DNA of 64,000 bases from Celeribacter arenosi (GTDB taxonomy: Bacteria; Pseudomonadota; Alphaproteobacteria; Rhodobacterales; Rhodobacteraceae): the NCBI RefSeq assembly GCF_039539485.1, contig NZ_BAABDF010000001.1, forward strand, positions 124,001-188,000. Direction: 5' to 3'. This document shows positions 33,990-42,049 of this stretch, piece by piece; the first letter of the stretch is position 1, and every line of letters begins with the position of its first letter. The notes beneath the pieces are model-generated. The model did not search any database. It saw only the letters and a program-made list of their open reading frames with translations, and had not been told where the DNA came from. Made by a program: the position numbers and the translations under genes.

Positions 33990-35734
33990 TCCGAGAGCCC
34001 AAGAAATCGCGCGCGGAGTTGGCGGATTATCGCGAGGGCGCGTTGGGCCGGTTTTGAGCGGCCTGCGCGCGCGGATTCCAACCATGTGACGGCCTGTTCC
34101 GGTGACAGTGGCGCGCCGGTTTCGGGGTGAAAATAGCGCGGATAATCGATCAGTGTGGCATAGGCGAGTGCGGCGATATCAACCGATCTGCCGCGTCGCG
34201 CGGGGACGTTTCCGATGTCGCGCGTGAGGCCCCAGCCCGCATAGAAGGGCGCGCCTGTGCAGGTGACGGGTTTGCGGCGCAACAGGGCCTCGAACCCGAT
34301 GAGCGACGTCATGGACCAGACTTCATCGCAGGCCTCGATCAGAGCGATTGGATCGGCGTTGGTTGCGACCACATCGGCGAGCGTTTCGGCATCGGGGATT
34401 TTCCCACGGCGCAGGCCCGCCTCTACATCCGGATGGGGTTTGTAGACGATCACGGACTGCGGGTTGGCGGCGCGTGCGGCCTGTAGAAGGGCGCGGTTGG
34501 TGTTGATCTCGCCTGCGCCAAAGCGGATCGAGGCGTCGTCATCGACCTGACCTGCGACGAGGATGCGATGGCCCACGGGGAGGTCGGGGTGGGCGGTTCC
34601 GACGTTATATTTGCTCAGATGCGCCTGTTGGATGCGCGCCAGCAGGGTGTCGATGCGTGCGCGTGCATAATCGGGCAGTTGCGCGCGGGTTTCGATGAGG
34701 TTTTCGAGGCGCGAGGGGCGTGTGGGGTCGAAATAGAGGCCGAGATCGTCGCTGACCAAAGAGAGGGGGCGCACCAGGGCCGCGCCGAGGCCTTTGGAGC
34801 GCAGGAACCCGTCTTCGATGCGCGTGACGTCGGCGTCGGTGTTTCCCCAATGGAGGGGCGTGCGGCCCGCGGCGATCTCTTTGGCGACGACATCTGGGTC
34901 ATCTGTGAAGGTGATGTGGGTGGCGCCGAAATACTGGCGCATGAAGCGGCGTTTCCACGGCAGGATATTGGTTGCCACATAGCCGTTTGCGTCCGCGCGT
35001 GCGGCGCGCAGTTGTGCCTCTGTCGCGGCGAGGACGTCCTCGATCGGTGCGGGATTTCCGGAGGCGTCGTGCCAGTCGGCGTGGTCGATGAGAGCGGCGA
35101 GGGTGATTTGCGCGCGGGTCAATCGGCGGCTGCGGGTGGGGTCGGGGGATTGGTCGTCTGTGAGGCCCCAGCCGCCATACCACGGCTGGCCGAAAACGCG
35201 CGGGCGGTGGCCTGCGAGGAGGGCGTCGAACCCTGCGCCGGTGCTGTGGCAATAGACGGCGGTGGCGCCGCGAAACAGGTGCCACGGGTTCACGTGCGGG
35301 GCCAAGAGGGTCACGGTCGCCCCCGCGTCGTCAGTGGTGAAAAAGCCATCCGTCGCGCCGAGGATAACCACATGCGCGTTGATATTATCGGTGCGGGCAA
35401 AGACCAGCATTTCGCGCATATCATCGAGCGTTGGGCCGCCTGTGGCGCGTGCGGATTGATCGAGAACCAGCACATATGGCGCAGGAGGGAGGGAAAATTC
35501 GCTCTCGTGGCCGTAAAACGTGCACAAATCCAACTTATCGAGCCAGTCGATGACATTTCGCGCCCGCGTGAGGGAGGCGCTGTTGTCCAGTGGTTCATTT
35601 GCGAGATGGTCGAGCAGGTCTTGGTCATCGGAGCCGCCGTCGCCTGCGTGCAGGGCGAGCAGGAGTGGGGCGTCAAGAAAACGCCGCCCCGGCACAAGGG
35701 CGGGGGCGGCGTTGGAACCGGTGGTAATTTTCAT
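33986..35734 (-). CDS. KpsC-like capsular polysaccharide (beta-Kdo transferase) protein with an incomplete first module
   Basis: A 582-residue protein. The C-terminal ~350 residues form a full KpsC glycosyltransferase module: IEDGFLRSKGLG, LSKYN, GQVDDDASI, YKPHPDVEAGLRRG, PFYAGWGLT. KpsC normally has two such modules. Here the N-terminal part shows only the second half of a module (QPWYGGWGLTDD) after ~110 unusual residues, with no EDGF motif. KpsC adds the poly-Kdo linker to the lipid anchor of capsules. The ATG at 35734 follows GAGG, 5 bp after the upstream stop. Downstream of the OPX lipoprotein gene. Confidence 0.85.
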   Translation of the reverse strand: MKITTGSNAAPALVPGRRFLDAPLLLALHAGDGGSDDQDLLDHLANEPLDNSASLTRARNVIDWLDKLDLCTFYGHESEFSLPPAPYVLVLDQSARATGGPTLDDMREMLVFARTDNINAHVVILGATDGFFTTDDAGATVTLLAPHVNPWHLFRGATAVYCHSTGAGFDALLAGHRPRVFGQPWYGGWGLTDDQSPDPTRSRRLTRAQITLAALIDHADWHDASGNPAPIEDVLAATEAQLRAARADANGYVATNILPWKRRFMRQYFGATHITFTDDPDVVAKEIAAGRTPLHWGNTDADVTRIEDGFLRSKGLGAALVRPLSLVSDDLGLYFDPTRPSRLENLIETRAQLPDYARARIDTLLARIQQAHLSKYNVGTAHPDLPVGHRILVAGQVDDDASIRFGAGEINTNRALLQAARAANPQSVIVYKPHPDVEAGLRRGKIPDAETLADVVATNADPIALIEACDEVWSMTSLIGFEALLRRKPVTCTGAPFYAGWGLTRDIGNVPARRGRSVDIAALAYATLIDYPRYFHPETGAPLSPEQAVTWLESARAGRSKPAQRALAIIRQLRARFLGLSD

Positions 35735-35739
35735 CAACC

Positions 35740-36876
35740 TCAGTTTGAGGAGAGGTTGCTGATCTGTGCCGCAGAGGCCGCGGTGCCTGTGACGGCGCCC
35801 AGAACTTTGGTCCACTGGGTGAACGGAGCCTCGGTCACGTAAACGGTGTCTTCGTCGCGGATCTGGAAATCGCGCGCGAGGAACAGGCCATTGGGTTCGG
35901 TCAGGTTGAGCACGTAGATCATGCGCTGTGACCCTTCCAGATCGGGACGTCCGAGCACTTCGCGGGCGATGGATTGTCTTTCGTCGCGCAGGACGAAGAT
36001 GCCCGTGGGATCGGATGCGTTGCCACGCAGGCCGCCGACGCGGGCGAGGGCTTCGAGGGCGGACAGGTCGCGGGTCTGGAACGGCACAATGGTCTGTGCG
36101 CCTGTCGCGCCGAGCGCGGTGAAGTTGCGCGGGTCGGCCTCTACAAGGACGCGATCGCCATTGCGCAGCGCGATGTCGTAGCTGGCGTTGCGGAACAGGT
36201 CCTCGAACCAGATGCGGCCGGTGTGGTGGCCGCGGATCACTTTGACCTGTGCGGTTTCGGGTTCAACCGAAGGACCGCCGGCTTTGGCAAGCATCGCTGT
36301 GAGCGTGCGTGTCGGGCGTTCGATCGGGTAGATGCCTTGGCCGCTGATTTTTCCGGCCACGGTCACTGTCGCACCATTGCCTGCCGCGCGGGTGACCATC
36401 ACCTGCGGGTCGGGGGTCTGTGCGTCGAGTTTTTCGGTGATGATGCGGCGGATCGCTTCGGGGCTGTTGCCAGCCGCGAGGATGCGACCTGCGTAGGGCA
36501 CGAAGATGTAGCCGGAGCCATCAACCTGAACGTTGGTCAATGCCGTGGCGTTTGCGCCCTGACCGGCGAGAAGACCGTCATCGACGTTCTCCCAGATGGT
36601 CAGAGACAGCGTGTCACCGGCGGCGATTGTGTCCGAGCCGATGGTTGCTGCATTGAGAAAGTCCTTCGAGAACCCGAATGACTCATTGTATGTAGCGGCC
36701 CGTGCGACGCGGTCAGAAACGGTGACAACAAATGCGTCGCCCTCTTCCATGACGGAGCCTGCGAAAATTTCGCCTTTGTTCGGGCCGGTGCGGGGGAGCA
36801 ACCCACATGCTGATACGCTCGTGACTATTGTCATGAGCATCATGGCACGAATGGCGCGTGATGTCCCAGTTCCCAC
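35740..36876 (-). CDS. Outer-membrane polysaccharide export (OPX) lipoprotein, Wza/KpsD type
   Basis: A 378-residue OPX protein. The signal has a lipobox SVSAC near residue 24; a polysaccharide export domain (IAAGDTLSLTIWENVDDGL), then SLBB-type segments (VTVAGKISGQGIYPI, DLSALEALARVGGL) follow. It would form the outer-membrane exit for capsule. The start is a GTG at 36876 with GAGGAG 7 bp upstream; an ATG 11 codons later is the alternative. Between kpsC-like and kpsS-like genes. Confidence 0.88.
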   Translation of the reverse strand: MGTGTSRAIRAMMLMTIVTSVSACGLLPRTGPNKGEIFAGSVMEEGDAFVVTVSDRVARAATYNESFGFSKDFLNAATIGSDTIAAGDTLSLTIWENVDDGLLAGQGANATALTNVQVDGSGYIFVPYAGRILAAGNSPEAIRRIITEKLDAQTPDPQVMVTRAAGNGATVTVAGKISGQGIYPIERPTRTLTAMLAKAGGPSVEPETAQVKVIRGHHTGRIWFEDLFRNASYDIALRNGDRVLVEADPRNFTALGATGAQTIVPFQTRDLSALEALARVGGLRGNASDPTGIFVLRDERQSIAREVLGRPDLEGSQRMIYVLNLTEPNGLFLARDFQIRDEDTVYVTEAPFTQWTKVLGAVTGTAASAAQISNLSSN

Positions 36877-37064
36877 TGTCGATCTCCTCTGCCTCGAAAG
36901 GATTTTATTGCTTTGTGGGGACGTTAACTAACAGATTTGAAAAAATCCAGCGTCGTGGCGTGTGAGCGGCGCGCGTTGGCGGGACGGTGTTGCTTCACCG
37001 CCGCGCTTTGAGTGGATATGGGGGGTGGTTGCCCCAAGGGCACCGTATCTAGGGGGCTTTTGCG

Positions 37065-38357
37065 CTATGGAATGACGCGAAATGGGCGGCGCGGGGGCGC
37101 TTCGCCCGACATCAGGGCCGCATATGGGTCCTGACGGGCCAACATCAGATCAACGACATGGCGCATCAGTTGCCTGCGCCCGCGGGCCGAATAGAAGCCG
37201 CCGGGGACCTGACTGGTTTCCAGAAGGAACTCGCGATAGTGGCGATAGGCGCGTGGATCGGGGCGATCGGGGTGGGTGAAAAATTCCTCCAAGGACTGGT
37301 GGGAGGCGAATTCCGGTTTGTTGTAGACGGCATCGCCAAACACCTTCACCGGCAGGCCGAGGGAAAAGGCCTGTTGCGCGGCGGTGGAATTGACGGTGAT
37401 GGCGGAGCGCGCATGGCCGAGCAATTGGCCGAGTTTGCCGCCGCGCACAAAGTGAACCCGTCCGCTGACATCATGTTCGCGCGCGATGCGCCAGATTTCT
37501 TGCCGCAGGTTGCGGCGGCCGTTTTCCAAGGGGTGCGCTTTGAACACCAGATGATGGTGGCGCGGTGCGCCCGTGGCAAAACCTGCGATCACGTCGCGGA
37601 TGAATTCCGGCGTTGTCGAATAGGGCGAATGGCTTTGAAAGTTTGAATCATGTTCGAGCTGTAAGAGCGCGATATGAAACGGATATCCGGCGCGTTTGAT
37701 GCGCGCCGTGCGCAGGCTGCGCGAGATGCGGTGGAATGGCATCATCATCAGGCGGCGGAAATAGAGGGCGAATTCGCGCGAGACAGGGAGTTCGCGGTGG
37801 CCGCGATACTGTGTGAAGGCGCCATTCCTGAACATGACAAACCAATGGTAGAGCGCGCCGTAGAAGATATGTTGGCGCATGTCTCCCCAATGGTCGGGGG
37901 GCTCGATTGCGGGATGGTCGCCCACGGCCAGACAGGCCTCCATCTGTGCCACGTCGAGCTTCATCAGCGCCGAGTGGCCATTGGATCCGCCGCGTTCATA
38001 GGTCACCCAATAGGGGCGCAGGTATCCTTCCTCGAACACATGGACCGTAATGCCGAGGGCGCGCGCGCGGGCGATGGCATGGGCGTGCACGGGGCGGGTG
38101 TCTCCGTAGAGGACGATGTCGCTCACGCCTTTTTCGGCCACGAGCGCGTCAAAGGCATCCGCCCAGTCGTCGGGATTGTCGCGGTAGGCGATGAGGCTGT
38201 CGCGATCAAACCAGAAGGCGGTGTCACCGGCGTTGAAACCCACGCGCCAGACCTGCGATCCGGCCGCGCGCAACATTTTCGCAAGCCGCCAGAAAAACGG
38301 CCCGTGGGGACCCTGCAGCATCAGGAAAACACGCGATTGGGCGTCAAGGGTGGTCAT
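37065..38357 (-). CDS. KpsS-like capsular polysaccharide beta-Kdo transferase
   Basis: A 430-residue KpsS-family protein, which adds the first Kdo to the phosphatidylglycerol anchor of group 2-type capsules. Segments typical of the family are LMLQGPHGPFFWRLA at the start, VFEEGYLRPYWVTYERGG, LLQLEHDSNFQSHS, FKAHPLENGRRN and TVNSTAAQQAFSLGLPV. It is transcribed away from ribE across a 161-bp divergent region and lies 188 bp upstream of the OPX gene. Confidence 0.88.
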   Translation of the reverse strand: MTTLDAQSRVFLMLQGPHGPFFWRLAKMLRAAGSQVWRVGFNAGDTAFWFDRDSLIAYRDNPDDWADAFDALVAEKGVSDIVLYGDTRPVHAHAIARARALGITVHVFEEGYLRPYWVTYERGGSNGHSALMKLDVAQMEACLAVGDHPAIEPPDHWGDMRQHIFYGALYHWFVMFRNGAFTQYRGHRELPVSREFALYFRRLMMMPFHRISRSLRTARIKRAGYPFHIALLQLEHDSNFQSHSPYSTTPEFIRDVIAGFATGAPRHHHLVFKAHPLENGRRNLRQEIWRIAREHDVSGRVHFVRGGKLGQLLGHARSAITVNSTAAQQAFSLGLPVKVFGDAVYNKPEFASHQSLEEFFTHPDRPDPRAYRHYREFLLETSQVPGGFYSARGRRQLMRHVVDLMLARQDPYAALMSGEAPPRRPFRVIP

Positions 38358-38518
38358 CTGTGGCGGTCTCGAAACGACATGTGGGTCAATTACGGGGTCT
38401 CATAACGGGTTATAAGGGGAATATGACGTGGCTAAGGCCCCTCGGCGGCTCTTGTCTGGTCTCAGTGGGGAGGTTACCTATCATCCGTTACCAATGAGCG
38501 AAGAAGCGAGACACCGGC

Positions 38519-39124
38519 ATGTTCACAGGCATCGTATCCGACATTGGCCGCATTATTGCGGTTGATCAACAGGGCGATTTGCGCGTCCGCATCGCCACAC
38601 GATACGATGTGGATGGCATCGACATCGGGGCCTCGATTGCCTGTGAGGGTGTGTGCCTGACGGTGGTTGCGCTCGGCCGTGAGCCGCAGAACTGGTTTGA
38701 TGTGCAGATCAGTGCGGAAACTGTCGAGAAGACCAATATCGGGCGCAGCGGGTGGGATGTCGGGCGCGAGATCAATCTCGAACGCGCGCTCAAGCTCGGC
38801 GACGAGCTCGGCGGGCATATCGTGTCGGGGCATGTCGATGGGGTGGCCGAGATCGTGTCGATCCGCACCGAGGGGGACAGCAAACGGTTTACATTCGAGG
38901 CGCCTGTGGATCTGGCGCGGTTCATCGCGCCGAAAGGGTCGGTGGCTCTGAACGGGACGTCTTTGACGGTGAACGAAGTCGACGGGTGCCGGTTCGGGGT
39001 CAATATCATCCCGCACACGCAGGAGGTCACGACATGGGGCGCGGCGCGGGAAGGGGATTTGGTGAACCTCGAAATCGATACGCTGGCGCGTTATGTGGCT
39101 CGGCTGAAGGACTTTGACGCGTGA
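38519..39124 (+). CDS. ribE: Riboflavin synthase (alpha subunit)
   Basis: A 201-residue enzyme that dismutates two 6,7-dimethyl-8-ribityllumazine molecules to riboflavin. It shows the two tandem lumazine-binding repeats, the first starting MFTGIVSDIG and the second around IGRSGW...LGGHIVSGHVDG. Length is standard. No FMN riboswitch signature is visible in the 160 bp upstream. Confidence 0.95.
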   Translation: MFTGIVSDIGRIIAVDQQGDLRVRIATRYDVDGIDIGASIACEGVCLTVVALGREPQNWFDVQISAETVEKTNIGRSGWDVGREINLERALKLGDELGGHIVSGHVDGVAEIVSIRTEGDSKRFTFEAPVDLARFIAPKGSVALNGTSLTVNEVDGCRFGVNIIPHTQEVTTWGAAREGDLVNLEIDTLARYVARLKDFDA

Positions 39125-39180
39125 TGGGCGGGGCTATGTGCCTCCGGGACAGGGTCGCGCGGTTTATCGGAGCGGTATAT

Positions 39181-39194
39181 GTGCGCTAGCGCAC
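39181..39194. promoter_or_regulatory. 14-bp perfect palindrome upstream of ribBX
   Basis: GTGCGCTAGCGCAC is a perfect palindrome 76 bp before the ribBX start, in the 146-bp gap after ribE. Immediately before it is TATATG. It may be an operator; no regulator is known to me for this site. Confidence 0.35.
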
Positions 39195-39270
39195 TGCCGC
39201 TACGCCCCGTCGCACTTTCCAATTCGCATGTGAGCCTGTAACGGAGAGGCCAAGCAAAACGGGACCGACC

Positions 39271-40371
39271 ATGAGCGATACACCAGATCATTACAGAGAC
39301 GCGATTTCATCCATTGAGGAGATCGTCGAGGACGCGCGCAACGGGCGCATGTTCATCCTTGTGGACCACGAAGATCGTGAGAATGAGGGCGATCTGGTGA
39401 TCCCGTCGCAGATGGCGACACCGGAGGCGATCAATTTCATGGCGACCCACGGGCGCGGGTTGATTTGTCTGACGCTCACGGGCGAGCGGATCGATGCGTT
39501 GGGCCTGCCGCTGATGGCGTCCAACAATTCCTCGCGCCACGAAACCGCGTTTACCGTGTCGATCGAGGCCAAAGAGGGCGTGTCGACGGGCATTTCCGCC
39601 CATGATCGTGCGCGCACCGTTGCCGTGGCGATTGACCCGTCCAAAACCGGCGCCGATATCGCGACCCCGGGGCATGTGTTCCCGTTGCGGGCGCGCGATG
39701 GTGGCGTGCTGGTGCGTGCGGGCCATACCGAAGCGGGCGTGGATATCGCCCGTCTGGCCGGTTTGCAGCCCTCTTCTGTGATCTGTGAAATCATGAACGA
39801 AGACGGGACCATGTCGCGTCTGCCCGATCTGGTCGCCTTTGCACAAAAGCATAATCTGAAAATCGGCACGATCTCCGATCTGATTGCCTACCGTCGTCGC
39901 CACGACAATCTCGTGTCCTGCACCGCCCATAAGGTGGTGAATTCGGCCTTTGGGGGCGAGTGGGACATGCAGATTTTCACCGATGACCTACAGGGCGCCG
40001 ATCACATCGTCCTGACCAAGGGCGACATCACCACGCCGGAGCCGGTTCTGGTGCGGATGCATGCGATCAATCCACTCGAGGACGTTCTGGGCATCGGGCG
40101 CACGTCGCGCGAGATCGAGGGCGCGATGGAGTTGATCGCGTCCGAGGGGCGCGGGGCGGTCGTGTTGTTGCGCGATGTGACGATGAAAATGCTCACCGAG
40201 GGCACAGCCTCGCCGCAGATATTGCGGCAATACGGGATCGGGGCACAGATACTCGCCGCACTCGGTCTGCACGATCTGATCCTCGTGACCAATAATCCAA
40301 AGCCGAAGGTGGTGGGTCTGGAGGCCTTCAGCCTCAACATCACCGGCACCCGCAAGATCGACGAGGAATAG
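39271..40371 (+). CDS. ribB: 3,4-dihydroxy-2-butanone-4-phosphate synthase with degenerate GTP cyclohydrolase II-like domain (RibBX type)
   Basis: A 366-residue protein. Residues about 10-205 are an intact RibB domain (VDHEDRENEGDLVI, SRHETAFTVSIEA, GHTEAGVDIARLAG). The C-terminal ~150 residues align with GTP cyclohydrolase II but lack its zinc cysteines: where GDVFGSLRCDCG is expected the sequence reads VRMHAINPLEDVLGIG. Such RibBX hybrids are known in alphaproteobacteria and make only the butanone phosphate. A separate ribA is expected elsewhere. It is 3 bp upstream of ribH. Confidence 0.93.
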   Translation: MSDTPDHYRDAISSIEEIVEDARNGRMFILVDHEDRENEGDLVIPSQMATPEAINFMATHGRGLICLTLTGERIDALGLPLMASNNSSRHETAFTVSIEAKEGVSTGISAHDRARTVAVAIDPSKTGADIATPGHVFPLRARDGGVLVRAGHTEAGVDIARLAGLQPSSVICEIMNEDGTMSRLPDLVAFAQKHNLKIGTISDLIAYRRRHDNLVSCTAHKVVNSAFGGEWDMQIFTDDLQGADHIVLTKGDITTPEPVLVRMHAINPLEDVLGIGRTSREIEGAMELIASEGRGAVVLLRDVTMKMLTEGTASPQILRQYGIGAQILAALGLHDLILVTNNPKPKVVGLEAFSLNITGTRKIDEE

Positions 40372-40374
40372 ACC

Positions 40375-40920
40375 ATGGCCGCCAGCGAAACCCATCACGT
40401 GCTTGATCTGCCGGTTTTCGACAAACCGGTCAAAATTCTGATCGTTGTTGCGCCCTATTATAAAGATATCGCCGATCAACTGGTGGCGGGTGCGAAAGCG
40501 ACCGTCGAGGCGGTGGGCGGTAGCTGGGATCTGATCGAGGTTCCCGGGGCGCTCGAAGTGCCTTCGGCGATTGCGATTGCCGAGCGGATGTCGAATTTTG
40601 ATGGCTATGTGGCGCTGGGCTGTGTCATTCGCGGGGAAACCACGCATTACGATACGGTGTGTAATGACAGTTCGCGCGCGCTTACGCTGCTCGGGCTGCA
40701 GGGCGCGTGCATTGGCAATGGCATCCTGACGGTGGAAAACAAAGCACAGGCAGAGGTGCGCGCCGAGGCCAAAGGTCAAAACAAAGGCGGGGGGGCTGCG
40801 GCTGCGGCCTTGCATCTTGTCGCGCTTTCGCGCAAATGGGCGAACCCGTCAAAGGGCGTTGGATTCCATTCCGATGCGATTAAGCTGGCGGGTGAGGCCA
40901 AAGGACCGACTACCGCATGA
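40375..40920 (+). CDS. ribH: 6,7-dimethyl-8-ribityllumazine synthase
   Basis: A 181-residue lumazine synthase that condenses the RibBX product with the RibD-pathway pyrimidine. Conserved elements are VPGALEVPSAI, the catalytic-histidine segment GCVIRGETTHYD and GNGILTVENKAQA. A ~15-residue N-terminal extension precedes the core. Its stop overlaps the nusB start (ATGA at 40917-40920). Confidence 0.95.
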   Translation: MAASETHHVLDLPVFDKPVKILIVVAPYYKDIADQLVAGAKATVEAVGGSWDLIEVPGALEVPSAIAIAERMSNFDGYVALGCVIRGETTHYDTVCNDSSRALTLLGLQGACIGNGILTVENKAQAEVRAEAKGQNKGGGAAAAALHLVALSRKWANPSKGVGFHSDAIKLAGEAKGPTTA

Positions 40921-41402
40921 GCGACGATACTGCCCACCTGAAACCGCCGAGCAAGCGCGAGATGAAATCAGCCGCGCGGCTTTACTGCGTTCAGGCGCTG
41001 TTTCAAATGGAAGCCTCCGACATGTCGGTGGATCGCGTACGGCGTGAGTTCTACGATCACTTCTTTGGTCTGGAGACCGAGGAAGAGGGCACGTTCATCG
41101 ACGGCGATCAGGATCTGTTCCACGATGTAACCGAAACGGCCGTCACCGAGCAGGCGAAGATTGACCAGATGACCGATCGTGCCTTGGTCGCCAAATGGCC
41201 GATTGCGCGCATTGATCCGACGTTGCGGGCGCTGTTCCGCGCGGCGGGTGGCGAATTGTTGGGCATGCAGACGCCGCCGAAGGTGGTGATCGTGGAATAT
41301 GTGCAGATCGCCGAGGCGTTCTATCCCGAGGGCCGCGAGAAGAAATTCGTCAACGCGGTGCTCGACCATATGGCCCGCGAGGCACGCCCCGAGGCCTTTT
41401 AG
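40917..41402 (+). CDS. nusB: Transcription antitermination factor NusB
   Basis: A 161-residue all-helical NusB (KREMKSAARLYCVQALFQME at the start, VVIVEYVQIAEAFYPEGREKKFVNAVLD near the end). It binds boxA RNA with S10 for antitermination of rRNA operons. The ribH-nusB coupling is conserved in many bacteria. Confidence 0.94.
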   Translation: MSDDTAHLKPPSKREMKSAARLYCVQALFQMEASDMSVDRVRREFYDHFFGLETEEEGTFIDGDQDLFHDVTETAVTEQAKIDQMTDRALVAKWPIARIDPTLRALFRAAGGELLGMQTPPKVVIVEYVQIAEAFYPEGREKKFVNAVLDHMAREARPEAF

Positions 41403-41526
41403 GCCCGCAGCCAGCCCAGTATGCGAAGTGTGAAGTAATCCCGCCCCTGCGACAAAGGGCGGAATGGCGGTATGCTGTGGTGTGAGTATATTAATCCCCG
41501 AACGCAGTTGGTATTCGGGGAATTTC

Positions 41527-41838
41527 ATGCCCAAACTCATCCGGCTCTATATCACCCAAGTCATTTTTGGTTTCGCAATTGCTGCGGTCTTTGTGGGCGC
41601 GCTTTTGTATTGGAATGTCGCGAACCTTTGGCATCTCGTGTCCAATGATCCGGCGGGAATTCTGGCCGTGGGCGTTTTGTGGTTTGCCAACGGGATTGTG
41701 TTTTCCGGCGTGCAATTTGCCATCGCGATCATGCGGATGGCGGGGCGCGATGAGGATGGATCGGGTGGGAAACGTGAACCCATCGCCCTGACTTTGAAAC
41801 CTGTTCCCATTCCCGTTGAGACAAAGCGCGGTCGTTGA
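41527..41838 (+). CDS. Small membrane protein of unknown function
   Basis: A 103-residue protein with two membrane segments (about residues 10-31 and 44-63) and a polar C-terminal tail rich in Arg/Pro. The start MPKLIRLYITQVIFGF at 41527 follows GGGGAA and begins just before the first membrane segment, so it is preferred over an upstream TTG or ATG. Similar short proteins occur in Rhodobacterales next to nusB or ssrS-like RNAs as far as I recall; function unknown. Confidence 0.65.
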   Translation: MPKLIRLYITQVIFGFAIAAVFVGALLYWNVANLWHLVSNDPAGILAVGVLWFANGIVFSGVQFAIAIMRMAGRDEDGSGGKREPIALTLKPVPIPVETKRGR

Positions 41839-41866
41839 GATCCATGCGTCTGTTGTCGTGCGGGGG

Positions 41867-42045
41867 AAAAGGCGGCGGGGGACCACAGCAACCGTAGCAG
41901 CGCTTCTGCTCCCGAAGCCTGATAAATCAGGTGGGCGCCAGATAACTGAACCAGGGTCCAGACAGAGCCAGCTCCCATTCGGTTGCTTAAGGCCACCGGA
42001 GTCTTGCGCCCATATGTACGTGAAGAGCAGATCCCGCCTGTTGGC
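41867..42045 (-). ncRNA. Structured RNA candidate, 6S-like (SsrS-like)
   Basis: A 180-nt gene-free stretch with strong pairing on the minus strand. GGCGGG (42033-42038) could close with CCGCC next to a U4 tail (41867-41875). Inside, TCTGCTC pairs with GAGCAGA, TGGGCGC with GCGCCCA, and a small CCTGA/TCAGG hairpin (41918-41931) sits in the 3' side, as the central bubble of 6S RNA does. AGCAACCG/CGGTTGCT offers an alternative pairing. Length and layout suit 6S RNA, but I could not match a conserved sequence; identity and strand are inferred. Confidence 0.4.
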
Positions 42046-42049
42046 AGAC

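Noticed and set aside
39125..39270. Possible FMN riboswitch before ribBX
   Set aside because: The RFN consensus (AGGGGCAGGGTGAAATTCCC-like start and paired helices) is not present here or upstream of ribE.
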